From Actinomycetes bacterium (GTDB taxonomy: Bacteria; Actinomycetota; Acidimicrobiia; Acidimicrobiales; Microtrichaceae), in contig JAEYSR010000167.1 of NCBI GenBank assembly GCA_023434535.1, positions 1 through 13,834 on the forward strand: a DNA stretch of 13,834 nt. The letters are read 5' to 3'. Numbering within the stretch: the stretch's first letter is position 1; every line of letters begins with the position of its first letter. The notes beneath the pieces were generated by a model. That model saw only the letters and a list, made by a program, of their open reading frames with translations. It was not told the origin of the DNA and made no database searches. The position numbers were made by a program, and so were the translations under genes. Below are positions 12,696-13,834 of this stretch, in pieces.

Positions 12696-13474
12696 GCGGA
12701 CGGGGAGCTGGGTCGGACGGCGATCGGACCGTCGTGGTCTCCGGTGCGTCCGGGGGCGTGGGGCGGGGCATCGCGGTCGCCTGCGGTCGGGCCGGGTGGA
12801 CCGTGTGGATCGCGGCCCGCCGCGAGCAGGAGGGTCGTGCCGTCGCCGCCGAGGTCGACGCCGCCGGCGGCAACGGCGTCTTCCACGAGTGCGACGTCAC
12901 CGACGACGCCTCGGTGGCGGGGCTCCTGCGCGCCGTCCTCGCCGGATCCGGCCGGCTCGACGGCGTGGTCCACAACGCCACGAGCGGTCGGTCGCCGATC
13001 GCCGTCGCGGTCGACGAGGTCGGACCGTCGGAGTTCCAGGACCACGTCCGGGTGGCGCTCCGGGGCATGCACCTCCTGGCCCGCCACGGCGAGCAGGCCC
13101 TCAGCGCGGCGCGGGGATCGTTCGTGGTGCTCACGTCGGAGGCCGGCTTCGAGGGCAAGGCCAAGCTGGCGCCCTACGCGGTGATCAAGGGAGCCCAGCG
13201 CGGCGCCATGCGGGTGCTGGCCCGGGAGTGGGGCCCGCTCGGGATCCGGGTGAACGCCATCGCGCCGCTCGCGTCGACCCCGGCCATGGAGACGGCCTTC
13301 CGTTCCGATCCGGAGATGGAGGCCCGGGTCATGTCCCGAAACCCGCTCGGACGGCTCGGGGACCCCGCCGGCGACATCGGGCCGGTCGTGAGGTTCCTGC
13401 TGTCGGGTGAGGAGTCCGGCTACGTCACCGGGCAGACGATCATGGTCGACGGCGGCAGCTGCCCGATCACCTGA
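12692..13474 (+). CDS. SDR family oxidoreductase, divergent but with Ser-Tyr-Lys
   Basis: 260-aa SDR. It has SGASGGVGRG for cofactor binding (about 18-26), CDVTDDAS (D68 region), HNATSG (95-99) in place of NNAG, catalytic S149 (VLTSEAG) and Y162-K166 (YAVIK), then GIRVNAIAPLASTP and YVTGQTIMVDGG. The fourth tetrad residue, normally Asn in the VNLxG stretch, appears to be A122 (VRVALRG). AARR after strand 2 suggests NADP(H) preference, unlike the first SDR of the operon. The GTG at 12692 overlaps the TGA of the upstream pseudoenzyme (GTGA) and GGGAGG (12681-12686) is its ribosome site. Likely the catalytic partner of that protein. It ends the operon and faces the right-edge SDR with only 12 bp between stops. 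Confidence 0.93.
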   Translation: MSGRGAGSDGDRTVVVSGASGGVGRGIAVACGRAGWTVWIAARREQEGRAVAAEVDAAGGNGVFHECDVTDDASVAGLLRAVLAGSGRLDGVVHNATSGRSPIAVAVDEVGPSEFQDHVRVALRGMHLLARHGEQALSAARGSFVVLTSEAGFEGKAKLAPYAVIKGAQRGAMRVLAREWGPLGIRVNAIAPLASTPAMETAFRSDPEMEARVMSRNPLGRLGDPAGDIGPVVRFLLSGEESGYVTGQTIMVDGGSCPIT

Positions 13475-13486
13475 GCCGGGTCGTCC

Positions 13487-13834
13487 TCAGGCCATCATCT
13501 GCCCGCCGGACACGTTGACCGCCTCGCCGGTGATGTAGCTGGCGTCGTCGGACATCAGGAACGCGATGACTGACGCCACCTCGTCGGCCCGCTGCAGGCG
13601 TCCGACCGGGATCTCCTGGTCGACCCAGCCGCTGAAGCCGCCGGGCTGCATGGTGTCCATGATGTCGACGAAGAGGTTGTCGGGGTTGACCAGATCCGTG
13701 TCGACGGTCCCTGGGCACACCGCGTTGACCAGGATCCCCGAGGTGGCCCACTCCTTGGCCATGACCTGGGTGATGCCGATCACGCCGGCCTTTGCGGCGG
13801 AGTAGGCGCCGATCATCGGCCATCCCACCTTGCC
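13487..13834 (-). CDS. SDR family oxidoreductase, 5' end outside window
   Basis: C-terminal 115 residues of another classical SDR; the open frame reaches the right edge, so the start is outside the window. Visible are GAYSAAK (the YxxxK active site), GILVNAVCPGTVDTDLV, a substrate-loop segment, the RLQRADEVASVIAFLMSDDASYITG stretch and the end motif AVNVSGGQMM. These fit an active enzyme of the 3-oxoacyl-reductase/alcohol dehydrogenase type. A GTG at 13828 lies inside the fold and is not a real start. It is convergent with the SDR ending at 13474. The end sequence differs clearly from the other SDRs here, so it is not a recent copy. Confidence 0.93.
   Translation of the reverse strand, partial: GKVGWPMIGAYSAAKAGVIGITQVMAKEWATSGILVNAVCPGTVDTDLVNPDNLFVDIMDTMQPGGFSGWVDQEIPVGRLQRADEVASVIAFLMSDDASYITGEAVNVSGGQMMA

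Noticed and set aside
13475..13486. Terminator between the two convergent SDRs
   Set aside because: Only 12 bp separate the stops and no inverted repeat is present; the transcripts probably overlap or end inside the opposing gene.

Overview
The window is high-GC DNA (about 70% G+C by eye) with strong third-position G/C bias, GTG starts, ATGA/GTGA gene overlaps and two F420-type (LLM) oxidoreductases. This points to an actinobacterium; an Acidimicrobiia-like or Mycobacteriales-like host is a guess from gene style only. No tRNA, rRNA, CRISPR, insertion sequence or prophage signal was seen. Nearly all of the DNA is coding.

Layout. (1) Positions 1-443 (-): 5' part of a short-chain dehydrogenase (SDR) that runs off the left edge. 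(2) Positions 444-709: divergent control region with an inverted pair of a 20-bp element and a 21-bp palindrome. (3) Positions 710-6666 (+): an uptake operon with a lipoprotein substrate-binding protein, a single polypeptide fusing both permeases and one ATPase (LivH-LivM-LivF type), a separate LivG-type ATPase, and an F420-type LLM oxidoreductase. (4) Positions 6668-6752: two tandem hairpins, the second with a perfect 22-bp stem, between convergent operons. (5) Positions 9786-6774 (-): LLM oxidoreductase, cytochrome P450 and a VOC/glyoxalase-fold protein, joined by 4-bp start/stop overlaps. (6) Positions 9787-9948: a second divergent control region with the same 20-bp element. (7) Positions 9949-13474 (+): SDR, cytochrome P450, an SDR-like protein without active-site residues, and an active-looking SDR. 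(8) Positions 13487-13834 (-): 3' part of a further SDR that runs off the right edge.

How it may fit together (inference). Four transcription units leave two divergent promoters, and both promoter regions carry the same element in the same inverted arrangement, about one copy per unit. This suggests one local regulon: import of a small organic compound by a LivFGHM-type ABC transporter, hydroxylation by two P450s, alcohol/ketone oxidation by several SDRs, and flavin/F420-type and VOC-type steps. Such gene sets are typical of catabolism of alicyclic, terpenoid, steroid-like or related compounds in actinobacteria, but the sequence does not name the substrate. No regulator gene, CoA ligase, ferredoxin or ferredoxin reductase lies in the window, so regulator and redox partners must be elsewhere.

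Points that stand out: the shared four-copy promoter element, the LivH-LivM-LivF triple fusion, the inactive-plus-active SDR pair, and two P450s that both lack the usual I-helix acid.
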